This document shows positions 38,548 through 46,298 of a stretch of DNA of 64,000 nucleotides, piece after piece (within the stretch, counting starts at the first letter, position 1; each line of letters begins with the position of its first letter). Position numbers and translations under genes: made by a program. This stretch comes from an uncultured Bacillota bacterium (GTDB taxonomy: Bacteria > Bacillota_I > Bacilli_A > RFN20 > CAG-826), in contig CALEHV010000044.1 of NCBI GenBank assembly GCA_937876465.1, forward strand, positions 1 to 64,000, written 5' to 3'. Below the pieces are notes generated by a model, which saw nothing but the letters and a program-made list of their open reading frames with translations, searched no databases and was not told the DNA's origin.

Positions 38548-39774
38548 ATGAAGAAAAGTATGTTAAAGAAGTACGCAAAACTTATTACTAAAGTTGGTGC
38601 TAATGTTCAAAAAGGACAAGAAGTTGAATTGGTGATTAGCGTTCATCAAGAAGAACTCGCTTGTTATATCGTTGAGAATTGCTACAAACTTGGAGCAAGC
38701 AAAGTTAATGTTAGATGGTTTTCAGATAAGACCAGCAAAATTACAACTGTAAAAGCTTCAATTAAAACTTTGTCTGAAGTTACAGAAGAAGAACTCGCTA
38801 AACAAGAAAGACTTTGCACAAAATTACCAGCCTTCATTTACATTGAAGATGAAGATCCAGATGCAATGAAAGGTGTAGACCAAGCTAAGGTTGCTAAGAT
38901 TAGACAAGCAACATATAAAATTATCAAACCTTATAGAGATAGAAGAGAAAATAAATATCAATGGGTTATTGCTGGTGCTGCATCACCCGAATGGGCAACA
39001 AAAGTTTTCCCTGGCTTATCTAAGAAAAAAGCAGTGGAAGCATTGTGGGATGCAATTTTAAAAACATCTAGATGCACAGATGATCCAATTAAAGCTTGGG
39101 AAGAACATAACCGTGATTTAGCTAAACGTACAGCATACTTAAATTACTTGAATTTAGATTATTTACATTACACAAGTAAAAATGGCACCGATTTTAAAGT
39201 ATGGATGTTGCCAAATGTTAACTGGCTTGCTGGCGGAGAAACAACATTAGGAAGTAATGTCTATTACAACCCAAATATTCCATCAGAAGAATGCTTTACA
39301 AGCCCAGAAAGAGGAAAAGCAGAAGGCATCGTATTTTCAACAAAACCACTTTCTTATCAAGGCGAATTAATTGAAAACTTCTCAATAAGATTCGAAAAAG
39401 GAAAAGCGGTAGAAGTTCATGCAGAAAAAGGTGAAGAGCTTTTAAAACAAATGATTGCTATGGACGAATATGCAGGTTACTTAGGCGAATGCGCTTTAGT
39501 TCCATTTGATTCACCAATTAACAATACTGGTATCTTATTCTTCAATACTCTTTATGATGAAAACGCAGCATGCCACTTAGCTTTAGGCGCCGGTTTTACA
39601 AACTGTGTTCAAAACTTTGAGAAATATACTTTAGAAGAAATGACAAAAATGGGTATTAATGATTCTTCAATCCATGTCGATTTCATGATTGGTTCTGATG
39701 ATCTTAATATTGTTGGCTATACAAGAGACGGAAAGAAAGTCCAAATCTTTAAAAACGGAAACTGGGCTTTCTAG
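38548..39774 (+). CDS. M29-family aminopeptidase
   Basis: A 408-residue metallo-aminopeptidase of family M29 (AmpS / aminopeptidase T type). Conserved segments: YHTSKNGTDFKVWML-like HYTSKNGTDFKVWMLPN, metal-ligand region IPSEECFTSPERGKAEGIVFSTKPLSYQGELIENF, MDEYAGYLGECALVPFDSPINNTGILFFNTLYDENAACHLALG and IHVDFMIGSDDLNIVGYTRDGK. Predicted to release N-terminal residues from peptides in the cytoplasm. Monocistronic; its last 4 bases overlap the convergent yolD gene. Confidence 0.93.
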   Translation: MKKSMLKKYAKLITKVGANVQKGQEVELVISVHQEELACYIVENCYKLGASKVNVRWFSDKTSKITTVKASIKTLSEVTEEELAKQERLCTKLPAFIYIEDEDPDAMKGVDQAKVAKIRQATYKIIKPYRDRRENKYQWVIAGAASPEWATKVFPGLSKKKAVEALWDAILKTSRCTDDPIKAWEEHNRDLAKRTAYLNYLNLDYLHYTSKNGTDFKVWMLPNVNWLAGGETTLGSNVYYNPNIPSEECFTSPERGKAEGIVFSTKPLSYQGELIENFSIRFEKGKAVEVHAEKGEELLKQMIAMDEYAGYLGECALVPFDSPINNTGILFFNTLYDENAACHLALGAGFTNCVQNFEKYTLEEMTKMGINDSSIHVDFMIGSDDLNIVGYTRDGKKVQIFKNGNWAF

Positions 39775-40106
39775 AATTCATAAATATCGTTCGAAATATT
39801 TTCATCAACGATATCAATAATTTCATTTAAAGGTAATTTACCTTCTGGAAGGATGAGTTGTTTATTTACTTCATCAATTCTTTTAACAATAGTTTTAACT
39901 GTATATAGATATCCGTCGTAAAAATATGTGATGGTTAATTCTTGTTTTTTATAGTTAAGTAAAATGCGGTTTATTTTTTCTGCTTTATCTATTGAAATTT
40001 TTGGTTTTTCAATTTTGTTTTTTTCATATCGCATTTTCTCTAGGCAAGTAGACTGTTCAATCAAAGAAGAATAAGGTGCCCATTTTTTCATTCCACGTTC
40101 GCTCAT
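39771..40106 (-). CDS. YolD-like protein
   Basis: A 111-residue YolD-family protein, found next to Y-family polymerases in Firmicutes and predicted to be a UmuD-like accessory factor. The conserved WAPYSSLIEQSTCLEKMRYEKN (PFxxLpe-type) start and the C-terminal EIIDVVDENISNDIYEF are visible. Its ATG overlaps the polymerase stop by 4 bases, so the pair is co-translated. Confidence 0.85.
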   Translation of the reverse strand: MSERGMKKWAPYSSLIEQSTCLEKMRYEKNKIEKPKISIDKAEKINRILLNYKKQELTITYFYDGYLYTVKTIVKRIDEVNKQLILPEGKLPLNEIIDIVDENISNDIYEF

Positions 40107-41350
40107 TTTCTATGTCCTCCAATTTGATTGTGTCTTTCTTTAGCAGTACTTTTCTCTAAAAGAGAAGAACCTCTTAATACAGAGTCTTGTCCGTACTTTC
40201 TTTTAATGTTGTCCATAGCCTTTTGCATTTTGGCTCTTTTGATTTGCTCTTCTGGATTATCAAATAAAGACATTTGAACAGGTTTATCGCTTGTTAATTG
40301 CCCATATGAAATATAAATTCCACGAGTTAAATGTTCCCCGATATATTTAAGAAAAATTGATTTAATTTCTTTAAACAATACTTCGCTATCATCAGTTGGT
40401 ATAGGTAGTTTACTTTGATGTGAGAAACCACCTTCCAAATCATCATATGTATATCTAATTGATAGAGAAACACTTTCTGTTTGTTGTCCATGAGCACGTA
40501 ATCTATTTGAAAGATCGTCATTCATTTCTCTTAAAAGTATTAAAGTTTCTTCTTTTGTATAATCTTCATGCAATGTTTGACCTAACGAAAAACTATTTTC
40601 TTCTGGAATGTACTTGTCTCTAATATTTGTATCATCAATGCCGTTAGCGTGTTCCCAGAGTTGCTCTCCAATAACGCCAAACTTTTCTTTTAGGAATTGT
40701 TCAGAACAATTTGCTAATTGTCCAACAGTAAAAATACCTAGATTATTTAGTTTTCTTTCATATCCATGTGAGATACCCCACATTTTAGAAAGTGGTGTAA
40801 CTTTCCATAATTTATTTTTGATATCTTCTTTTGTCCAAATAGCAATGTAAGGCGCTCTTTTCTTACCGTCTAAATCTAGCGCAAGTTTTGCCATTAACAT
40901 ATTCTCTCCAATACCTGCAGTTGCAACTAATCCTAGCTCTTTAAGAATTCTTTCTTGGACCTTCATGACTAGTTGTCTTGGAGTGCAATTATACATTTTT
41001 AAGTAAGGAGTTAAATCGATAAACAATTCATCAATTGAATAAACGTGAATATCGTCTTCTCCAAAGAAATCTAAGACAATTGAAACGACTTTTGCAGACT
41101 TTTCGACATATGTAGTCATTCTTGGAACAGCAAAAATTAATCCTTCAATCTTAGGTAATTCTCTTTTTCTACAACGTGAAGGAACCCCCATTGCTTTTAA
41201 ATATGGAGATACTGATAAAACAATAGTTCCTTCACCACGAGATTCATCACAAACAACTAGTGGAGTTTTGAAAGGGTCTAACTTGCGATCTACGCATTCG
41301 ACAAATGCATAGAAGGCCTTCATATCAATAACAGCGAAAGTTCTCTTCAT
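40103..41350 (-). CDS. Y-family DNA polymerase (UvrX/DinB-like)
   Basis: A 415-residue translesion polymerase. VIDMKAFYAFVECVDRKLDPFKTPLVVCD starts the palm, the catalytic pair is in IHVYSIDELFIDLTPYL (SIDE), and the helix-hairpin-helix WKVTPLSKMWGISHGYERKLNNLGIFTVGQLA follows. C-terminal MSLFDNPEEQIKR is a beta-clamp-binding motif (MSLF). The YolD partner indicates the UvrX class, usually under SOS control; a candidate palindromic operator is described at 41390-41414. Divergent from the glycosyltransferase gene. Confidence 0.93.
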   Translation of the reverse strand: MKRTFAVIDMKAFYAFVECVDRKLDPFKTPLVVCDESRGEGTIVLSVSPYLKAMGVPSRCRKRELPKIEGLIFAVPRMTTYVEKSAKVVSIVLDFFGEDDIHVYSIDELFIDLTPYLKMYNCTPRQLVMKVQERILKELGLVATAGIGENMLMAKLALDLDGKKRAPYIAIWTKEDIKNKLWKVTPLSKMWGISHGYERKLNNLGIFTVGQLANCSEQFLKEKFGVIGEQLWEHANGIDDTNIRDKYIPEENSFSLGQTLHEDYTKEETLILLREMNDDLSNRLRAHGQQTESVSLSIRYTYDDLEGGFSHQSKLPIPTDDSEVLFKEIKSIFLKYIGEHLTRGIYISYGQLTSDKPVQMSLFDNPEEQIKRAKMQKAMDNIKRKYGQDSVLRGSSLLEKSTAKERHNQIGGHRK

Positions 41351-41389
41351 CCTATTCTCAATTCTACTTGATTCATTTGTAAATAATTA

Positions 41390-41425
41390 GTCGAAATTAA
41401 AAATTCGACGAATTAATGATATTAT
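41390..41425 (+). promoter_or_regulatory. Promoter with overlapping palindromes
   Basis: GTCGAA-N8-TTCGAC (41390-41409) and AATTCGACGAATT (41402-41414) overlap in the divergent region. They cover a weak -35 (TTAAAA, 41397-41402) and the spacer of a -10 TATTAT (41420-41425) for the rightward glycosyltransferase gene. The arms resemble a LexA-type CGAA...TTCG operator but spacing differs from the canonical CGAAC-N4-GTTCG. Confidence 0.4.
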
Positions 41426-41435
41426 ATGTTTTGTT

Positions 41436-42818
41436 ATGGACGCATTTATCGAATGGGTTAAGACACAATTATTAAATTTAGTTGGCTTAGACAAAATTCT
41501 TGCTGGGGAAACAACTCCACTTGCAATTTTGAATCTTGTAACTCGTTGTTTAACACTTGTTTTAGGCATCTGCGTTGCTTATAGATTTGTTTATACAATT
41601 ATTGGTTTCTTTGGAAAGGCACCTAAATATCCCGAGGCACCAAAGACAAAAAGATATTGTTTTATAATATGCGCTAGAAATGAAGAAAAGGTTATTGGAA
41701 ATACTGTAGAATCGGTTTTAAAACAGAACTATCCGAAAGAATTGCTTGATTGTATTGTATTAGCCCATAACTGTAACGAAGACGACCATACTGCAGAAAT
41801 TGCACGTTCTAAAGGCGCTAAAGTATATGAATGCCAACAGCCAAATAAACGTCGTAAAGGTTGGGGACTTGAATATTTGTTTGAACAAATTGAAAAAGAC
41901 ATTGGAATTGACTATTATGACGCTTATTTATTTTTAGATGCAGATAACGTTGTTGATGTTAACTTCACAGCAAAGATGAATGATGCATATTCAACTGGTA
42001 AGTTTGATGTTATCTATGGATATAGAAACATTAAAAACTTTGGAGATAATATCATCTCATCAGCATATGGTTTTAGCTTCTATAGATATATCCTTTCATG
42101 TCATAGACCTAGATCCATTTTGGGTTCTGGAACAATGGCTGGTGGAACAGGATATTTAGCAAGCGCAGAAGTTCTTAAAGATGGTTGGCATTACTATGAA
42201 CTTCTTGAAGATAATGAGATGGTCTTAAAAAATACCGCAAAAGGATACAGATTTGGTTATTGCGAAGAAGCTGTTACATATGACGAACAACCAACAAACT
42301 TTAAAATCTCGTGCAGACAAAGAATGAGATGGATTAAGGGTGGCTTTATTGTTTTCTTTAAGTATATTTGGATATTAATTGGCTCTGGATTTAAGAAACC
42401 TTCATGGACAAAATATGACATTTTTTGGGAACAATTTCCATATTCATTTATTACCTTTATTTTTGGTTTTTCTTATCCAATCGCAGTATTAATAACAGCA
42501 TTAGTTCAATTAGCAACAGGAGGCTCACTTTCTTATGCTGATTTTGAACCTGTTGTTTCATATGTAATTGGCTCATTTGTAGGAACATGTGCATCCTGCT
42601 GGCTTTTATCTATCCTATGTTCTATTAGAGAAAGAAAGAACATTAGATGTTCAGTGCCAAAACTCATTTTATATAACTTGGTTTGGCCATGGTATGACCT
42701 CATATCAATTCCATTAGCTCTCTTATCTTTATTTATGCATATTACTTGGAAACCAATTCCTCATAAGGATGCACGAAGCATAGAAGATATAGAGAAAGAA
42801 AATATTGTTGGTAAATAA
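41436..42818 (+). CDS. Membrane GT2 glycosyltransferase
   Basis: A 460-residue family 2 glycosyltransferase. A membrane segment (LNLVTRCLTLVLGICVAYRFVYTIIGFF) precedes the catalytic domain: ICARNEEKVIGNTVESVLKQNYP, the metal-binding LDADNVVD, the acceptor motif ELLEDNEM (ED), and the QRMRWIKGG signature of processive synthases. Three or four C-terminal membrane segments follow. Likely makes or exports a polysaccharide or glycolipid; the product is unknown. TATTAT lies only 10 bases upstream of the ATG and no Shine-Dalgarno is seen. tRNA-Ala follows after 13 bases. Confidence 0.82.
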   Translation: MDAFIEWVKTQLLNLVGLDKILAGETTPLAILNLVTRCLTLVLGICVAYRFVYTIIGFFGKAPKYPEAPKTKRYCFIICARNEEKVIGNTVESVLKQNYPKELLDCIVLAHNCNEDDHTAEIARSKGAKVYECQQPNKRRKGWGLEYLFEQIEKDIGIDYYDAYLFLDADNVVDVNFTAKMNDAYSTGKFDVIYGYRNIKNFGDNIISSAYGFSFYRYILSCHRPRSILGSGTMAGGTGYLASAEVLKDGWHYYELLEDNEMVLKNTAKGYRFGYCEEAVTYDEQPTNFKISCRQRMRWIKGGFIVFFKYIWILIGSGFKKPSWTKYDIFWEQFPYSFITFIFGFSYPIAVLITALVQLATGGSLSYADFEPVVSYVIGSFVGTCASCWLLSILCSIRERKNIRCSVPKLILYNLVWPWYDLISIPLALLSLFMHITWKPIPHKDARSIEDIEKENIVGK

Positions 42819-42831
42819 ACCAACATATTAT

Positions 42832-42907
42832 GGGTCTGTAGCTCACCTGGGAGAGCGTCTCGTTCGCAATGAGAAGGTAGCCGGTTCGATCCCGGTCAGA
42901 TCCACCA
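42832..42907 (+). tRNA. tRNA-Ala (anticodon CGC)
   Basis: Cloverleaf with acceptor GGGTCTG/CAGATCC, D-arm GCTC/GAGC, anticodon stem TCTCG/TGAGA around the loop TTCGCAA (anticodon CGC, reads GCG), T-arm CCGG/CCGG with TTCGATC, and an encoded CCA. The G3-U70 pair that specifies alanine is present. It lies 13 bases after the glycosyltransferase stop with no promoter between, so it is probably cut from that transcript. Confidence 0.96.
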
Positions 42908-43149
42908 AACGCATTTTAACCAATCCTAAAAAAGTAAGTATTCCTGTAACTTCAAATTCTACAAATAAAGAAGTAGGGATAGCGGGCTGGAACTGCCCTG
43001 ATTTCAACACGCTGGAAAGCGTGCTTGAGTCGATACTCGGTAATTCAATTGCCGAGTAGTTCACCGGGGGTTATTAAATATCAGATAGACGGTACATTAA
43101 ATCGTAATGAAATAATGGCCTTATTCGCAATTTTGTTTTGCAAAAAATA
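42908..43149. other. Unassigned structured spacer after tRNA-Ala
   Basis: About 240 bases with no supported gene. The part from 42974 to 43075 is richer in GC than its surroundings and holds three good hairpins: GGGC...GCCC, CACGC-TGGAAA-GCGTG and CTCGGTAATT-C-AATTGCCGAG. It could be a small RNA or a processing remnant of the tRNA transcript. No Rfam family was recognised. Confidence 0.4.
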
Positions 43150-43203
43150 AAAGCTCGTTTACAAACGAATGTTATTTGATTCGTTTTCTCTAACGAGCTT
43201 TTT
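43150..43203. terminator. Bidirectional terminator
   Basis: Double stem: outer AAAGCTCGTT/AACGAGCTTT (43150-43159 with 43192-43201) and inner AACGAAT/ATTCGTT. T-tract on the right, A-tract on the left; serves tRNA-Ala and the leftward PTS gene. Confidence 0.88.
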
Positions 43204-43205
43204 CT

Positions 43206-44336
43206 TTATATTTTCATGTCGCCTTCTTTAATCCAACCAAGTTTTCTAAATAATAAATCTATAAAGAAGACTAAGACTGCAGGACCAACTAATTCTAGAA
43301 CAATAATTCCTACCCATGTTTGCCAGGAATCAACGCCCATGCTAGTTATTGTTCCAATAATACCAACTAGTCCTGCGGTACCCATACCAGCGCTTGAACC
43401 CATACAAACTACTTTAATTAAGCATGTAGAGATTGGTCCAAGTATTGCTGAAGCAATAATTGTAGGAAGCCAAATTACAGGTCTCTTAATAATGTTTTTG
43501 AATTGGAGCATGCTTGTGCCAATTCCAATTGATATAACTGTTCCAATTGGATTGTCTTTACGTGATTGAATGGCAAAGCCAATCATTTGGGTGCAGCAAC
43601 CAACAATAGCTGCACCAGAAGCAATCATTAAGCCTTCATTTGGTGTTTCGCTTGCTACAAATATCATTGCTGCAATTGCAGCGCTTGAAATTGGTGCAGT
43701 TAAAGCCATACCCATTAATACAGCAATAATGATGCCCATTAAGAATGGAACAACATTTGTTGCGTTACTAACGATCCATTGAACTCCATATGTAACATAA
43801 ATTAATGGATATCTAACTAACATAGAAATTGTTGCACCAACAATTACTGTGAACAAAGGAACAATTAATATATCAACAGGAGTTTTCTTAGTTAAAACTA
43901 ATTTCATTAATAATGCAGTGCAAATAACTGCTACATAGATTGTTAAAGGATCCCCTATTTGAATCTTAAATGCGGTGTGCATTGCAGGGTCATATGCACT
44001 TACAAATGCTGTGCTTAAAGAGAATATAGCGGCAAGCTCACCTACAACAGCTAAGCAAATAACCTTTAACGGATCTAATTTTAAAGCTAATCCAATACCT
44101 ACGCCTACGCCTATACCCGTCAATACTTGAAGGATATAAGAGATGGATATTACTTTGCCATCTCCAATAACTTTAAACATAAAGTCGCAGAAAGGATTTC
44201 CTGCTCCTAAATGAAATAATTGTCCAATTGCACCAAAAATTGTTCCAACAATTAATGTTGCAAATAGTCCGTGTGCCATTCCATTAAGTGTGTTAATGAA
44301 GAATGATTGAATTTTTTTACCTATAGTCTCTTCCAT
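43206..44336 (-). CDS. PTS EIIC-type (EIIC_2) membrane protein
   Basis: A 376-residue protein of about 10 membrane segments, related to the PTS_EIIC_2 family (putative sugar permease without attached IIA/IIB domains). Visible signatures: GMAHGLFATLIVGTIFGAIGQLF at the N-terminus, APISSAAIAAMIF, AAIVGCCTQMIGFAIQSRKDNPIGTVISIGIGTSMLQFKNIIKRP and MGSSAGMGTAGLVGIIGT. No IIA, IIB, HPr or catabolic gene is nearby, so the substrate is unknown. The promoter TTGTTT-17-TATTAT (minus strand; -10 at 44351-44346) leaves 9 bases to the ATG and no Shine-Dalgarno, another leaderless-type start. Confidence 0.8.
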   Translation of the reverse strand: MEETIGKKIQSFFINTLNGMAHGLFATLIVGTIFGAIGQLFHLGAGNPFCDFMFKVIGDGKVISISYILQVLTGIGVGVGIGLALKLDPLKVICLAVVGELAAIFSLSTAFVSAYDPAMHTAFKIQIGDPLTIYVAVICTALLMKLVLTKKTPVDILIVPLFTVIVGATISMLVRYPLIYVTYGVQWIVSNATNVVPFLMGIIIAVLMGMALTAPISSAAIAAMIFVASETPNEGLMIASGAAIVGCCTQMIGFAIQSRKDNPIGTVISIGIGTSMLQFKNIIKRPVIWLPTIIASAILGPISTCLIKVVCMGSSAGMGTAGLVGIIGTITSMGVDSWQTWVGIIVLELVGPAVLVFFIDLLFRKLGWIKEGDMKI

Positions 44337-44418
44337 AGCAAGTAGATAATACTTATTCTTTATAAATAAAACAACATATTGTTTGTGTAAGCGAATACAC
44401 TAAGTGCTAAATTCTAAC

Positions 44419-44425
44419 TAGAGGT
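44419..44425 (+). promoter_or_regulatory. Ribosome site of a non-AUG gene
   Basis: TAGAGGT, 6 bases before the ATA codon at 44432; it is the best Shine-Dalgarno in this frame and supports the AUA start. Confidence 0.45.
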
Positions 44426-44431
44426 ATCGAA

Positions 44432-44620
44432 ATAAAATTTGAATTAAAAGACAAAGTTGTTACTCTTTGTGAAAGAGACGGAATTGCAAAAGGAAGCAAA
44501 GGAGAAGTTATTCAAGCTTTTGCATTCCCAACAGAGAATTATATGGTTCAATTCAATGATGAATTTGGAGCATTAATTAAGTTGGTAACCTATTGCGATC
44601 ACGAACTTAACAAAGCTTAA
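44432..44620 (+). CDS. Small DUF4926-like protein, AUA start
   Basis: A 62-codon gene with no ATG, GTG or TTG near its start. The translated product (KFELKDKVVTLCERDGIAK then GSKGEVIQAFAFPTENYMVQF and NDEFGALIKLVTYCDHELN) has the SH3-like pattern of DUF4926: a KDxV start, KGSKGEVI turn, YxVQF strand and final hxxLVTYxxxEL. The frame is open from 44411; ATA 44432 is best spaced from TAGAGGT, with ATC 44426 as alternative. Followed by its own terminator, which supports a real transcript. AUA initiation is rare but known. Function unknown. Confidence 0.6.
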   Translation: MKFELKDKVVTLCERDGIAKGSKGEVIQAFAFPTENYMVQFNDEFGALIKLVTYCDHELNKA

Positions 44621-44629
44621 TTAAAACTA

Positions 44630-44674
44630 AAGTATCCTAACTGTTGAAGTACAAAAATAGGATACTTTTCTTTT
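44630..44674 (+). terminator. Terminator after the DUF4926-like gene
   Basis: AAGTATCCTA...TAGGATACTT with TTTTCTTTT, 10 bases after the stop codon. Confidence 0.85.
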
Positions 44675-44696
44675 AAATGATAAATAAATTGTATTC

Positions 44697-44717
44697 GCAT
44701 ACATGCGCATTATGCGT
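44697..44717. promoter_or_regulatory. Palindrome upstream of surface gene (site 1)
   Basis: CGCATA...TATGCG with the inner 14-mer ATGCGCATTATGCG (44703-44716), identical to the 14-mer at 46155-46168. It lies 43 bases before the -35 of the 44920 gene. Likely regulator site. Confidence 0.5.
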
Positions 44718-44759
44718 AATAAAGCTACTTTTATTTTTGTATTCTGATAACAAATTTTC

Positions 44760-44789
44760 TTGCATGATATATAAAATTAAATCTATAAT
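44760..44789 (+). promoter_or_regulatory. Promoter of the small SipW-type protein
   Basis: TTGCAT (44760-44765), 18-base spacer, TATAAT (44784-44789). The transcript would carry a leader of about 124 bases. Confidence 0.6.
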
Positions 44790-44795
44790 AAAAAT

Positions 44796-44919
44796 GCACA
44801 TAGGAAATAACTAGCAATCGTCCCAAGTTGTTGTTTATTTCTGCATATCCCTATCATCCACTCAATAAAAATATTAAATGTTGAGTGATTTAGTCATTCA
44901 ACGAAAGGAATTATTAAAA
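44796..44919 (+). promoter_or_regulatory. Structured 5' leader
   Basis: The leader folds as ATAGG/CCTAT enclosing GAAATAA/TTATTTC (44810-44858), then TTGAGTGA/TCATTCAA (44881-44901) just before the ribosome site AAAGGAA (44904-44910). It does not match the c-di-GMP aptamer nor any riboswitch I recognise. Confidence 0.4.
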
Positions 44920-45603
44920 ATGAAAAAATCAAAAATCTTAGTTCCAGCAATCGCACTTCTCGCATTAGGCGTCGCTGGTTCAACAGTTGGTACAGTTGCT
45001 TGGTTCCAAGCTACAGCTGCTTCAACTAGTGTTGCTGCAGATACAGCTAATGTTGAAACTATTTCTGGCGTTACAAACACTGACGCATTTGAAGTTACAG
45101 CAGTTCTTACTGGTTCACTCGACAATATTTATTTAACAAATGATGCTGGCGAAACAAAATTAATCGTTAACAATGAGAATGTTGTTGTTACACCGTCAGA
45201 AGGTACTGGTTATAAAACATTAACAGTTAATGCAAAAGTTGACTATACAGGTTCAGGTTCACCTGTTTCTGCAGATTATGTCTTAAGCGCATGGAAAGAA
45301 ACAGTTAAGGCTAGTGGCATTAATTTTACAGTTACTGATACTTCAACTGGACTCGGAGCAGGTGCAGGCTTAAAATTCTGGACTGCAGCTCCAACATCAT
45401 CATGGGCAGGTGAAGCTAGTGTTTCCGTAAACTGCACAAAACCTGTCGCAACCGCTGTTACATTTACTGGAAGTGGTAATGCTTATTCAGCAGATATCGA
45501 ATGTAATTTAGCTGTTTATGTTGGTGTCAAAGGCGTTGATGATCTTGTGCAAGAATCAACTGATGCATATCAATTAACAGTTACACCAGCATTTGGTGCA
45601 TAA
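44920..45603 (+). CDS. Small SipW/TasA-type secreted protein
   Basis: A 227-residue exported protein. The N-terminus is a signal peptide ending in GSTVGTVAWFQATAAS, matching the SipW-dependent class (T-x-A-W-F). The mature part is Thr/Ser/Ala/Val-rich and acidic, predicted beta-sandwich (ADTANVETISGVTNTDAFEVTAVLTG; ends DAYQLTVTPAFGA), with a single Cys and no sorting motif. It resembles TasA/camelysin-like fibre subunits in general layout only. ATG 44920 follows AAAGGAA by 9 bases. Own promoter and terminator, so expression can differ from the neighbouring riboswitch operon. Role as a surface or fibre subunit is inference. Confidence 0.7.
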   Translation: MKKSKILVPAIALLALGVAGSTVGTVAWFQATAASTSVAADTANVETISGVTNTDAFEVTAVLTGSLDNIYLTNDAGETKLIVNNENVVVTPSEGTGYKTLTVNAKVDYTGSGSPVSADYVLSAWKETVKASGINFTVTDTSTGLGAGAGLKFWTAAPTSSWAGEASVSVNCTKPVATAVTFTGSGNAYSADIECNLAVYVGVKGVDDLVQESTDAYQLTVTPAFGA

Positions 45604-45625
45604 TTAGTTAAAGATTAATAAAACT

Positions 45626-45652
45626 GGTCACATTAAAAATGTGACCTTTTTT
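45626..45652 (+). terminator. Terminator
   Basis: GGTCACATT-AAA-AATGTGACC followed by TTTTTT. Confidence 0.93.
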
Positions 45653-45721
45653 ATATTCATTTAAAAAATTATTTAATAATGTTAGACTATGTTATCATTA
45701 ATAAAGAAAAGGGAATTTTAT

Positions 45722-46099
45722 ATGAACAAAACAACGAAACGAATCTTAATTTTCACAGGATTAGGCCTTGATATCGCGGCTATGGTTTTCCTTCTTGTAA
45801 TCGCTATAATTATGCTCGCTACAATGCCACAGATAATTGATCCAGCGCATCCTGAATGGGTTATTTCCAAGAATGGTGAATTTATAGGAAACCTTCAATT
45901 AAATCCGACTCTTTATTTTTGCACTTGCGTTCTTCCTTTAATCCTTCTTTTTATTGCAAATATTGTTGGTGTTATTCTTTATGTTAAGAAACACGCCTCA
46001 AAGAAAGCCATTCTTGCAGATCTTAGCGATGCTCAAAAAGAAGCTCTTAGAGCAGAACTTCTTAAAGAGATGAACAGCAAAGAAGAAGACAAAAAATAA
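45722..46099 (+). CDS. Two-helix membrane protein, unknown
   Basis: A 125-residue protein with two membrane segments (about residues 8-32 and 60-84) and a short outside loop (PQIIDPAHPEWVISKNGEFIGNLQLNPT). The cytoplasmic tail LSDAQKEALRAELLKEMNSKEEDKK resembles the tail of the SipW-type signal peptidase encoded at 52687 (LSEEDKERLKKEMLEELLKRGKK), a hint that both interact with a common partner. Not recognised as any family. ATG 45722 follows AAGGGA. Its own terminator follows. Confidence 0.65.
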   Translation: MNKTTKRILIFTGLGLDIAAMVFLLVIAIIMLATMPQIIDPAHPEWVISKNGEFIGNLQLNPTLYFCTCVLPLILLFIANIVGVILYVKKHASKKAILADLSDAQKEALRAELLKEMNSKEEDKK

Positions 46100-46116
46100 C
46101 AAATATTTAAGTTTAT

Positions 46117-46149
46117 AAAGGACGTTTCGAAAGAGGCGTCCTTTCTTTA
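46117..46149 (+). terminator. Terminator
   Basis: AAAGGACG...CGTCCTTT followed by CTTTAT, after the two-helix membrane protein gene. Confidence 0.85.
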
Positions 46150-46154
46150 TACAT

Positions 46155-46169
46155 ATGCGCATTATGCGC
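46155..46169. promoter_or_regulatory. Palindrome upstream of the main operon (site 2)
   Basis: GCGCAT-T-ATGCGC (46157-46169), a perfect inverted repeat 11 bases upstream of the -35. Shares the 14-mer ATGCGCATTATGCG with site 1. Confidence 0.6.
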
Positions 46170-46180
46170 GAAACAAATAT

Positions 46181-46210
46181 TTGACAGAAAAATATCCTTT
46201 TTCATATAAT
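46181..46210 (+). promoter_or_regulatory. Strong promoter of the surface operon
   Basis: Consensus TTGACA (46181-46186), 18-base spacer, consensus TATAAT (46205-46210). Start of transcription near 46217, just before the riboswitch. Confidence 0.85.
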
Positions 46211-46219
46211 TAAATTAGT

Positions 46220-46298
46220 CAAATGGCAAAGCTACAGCAATGTAGTGACGCAAAACTATAGGGTCTCTCTGAGATAGCCAGGTGCCTAGATTTATGGA
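46220..46298 (+). ncRNA. c-di-GMP-I (GEMM) riboswitch 1
   Basis: The conserved aptamer core is present in order: GGCAAA (46225), the stem CTACA-GCAA-TGTAG with a GNRA tetraloop, GACGCAAA (46247-46254), then ACTATAGGGTCTC, a TCT-GAGA hairpin turn, ATAGCCAGG and TGCC. It matches the Firmicutes GEMM-I layout, and a nearly identical copy lies at 59074. No terminator follows, so control may act on translation: GGAA (46296) or CGATT/AATCG pairings could alternate around TTCC (46329-46332), which can also pair with the ribosome site GGAAG at 46373. The last point is speculative. Confidence 0.92.

Noticed and set aside
42805..43064. Open frames on both strands running through the tRNA-Ala gene
   Set aside because: The peptides VAHLGERLVRNEKVAGSIPVRSTK and DLTGIEPATFSLRTRRS are well-known false translations of tRNA genes.
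42974..43075. A tRNA-Ser-like stretch (CACGC-TGGAAA-GCGTG with a long variable-like arm)
   Set aside because: The anticodon loop would have 6 bases, and no T-arm or matching acceptor stem can be found.
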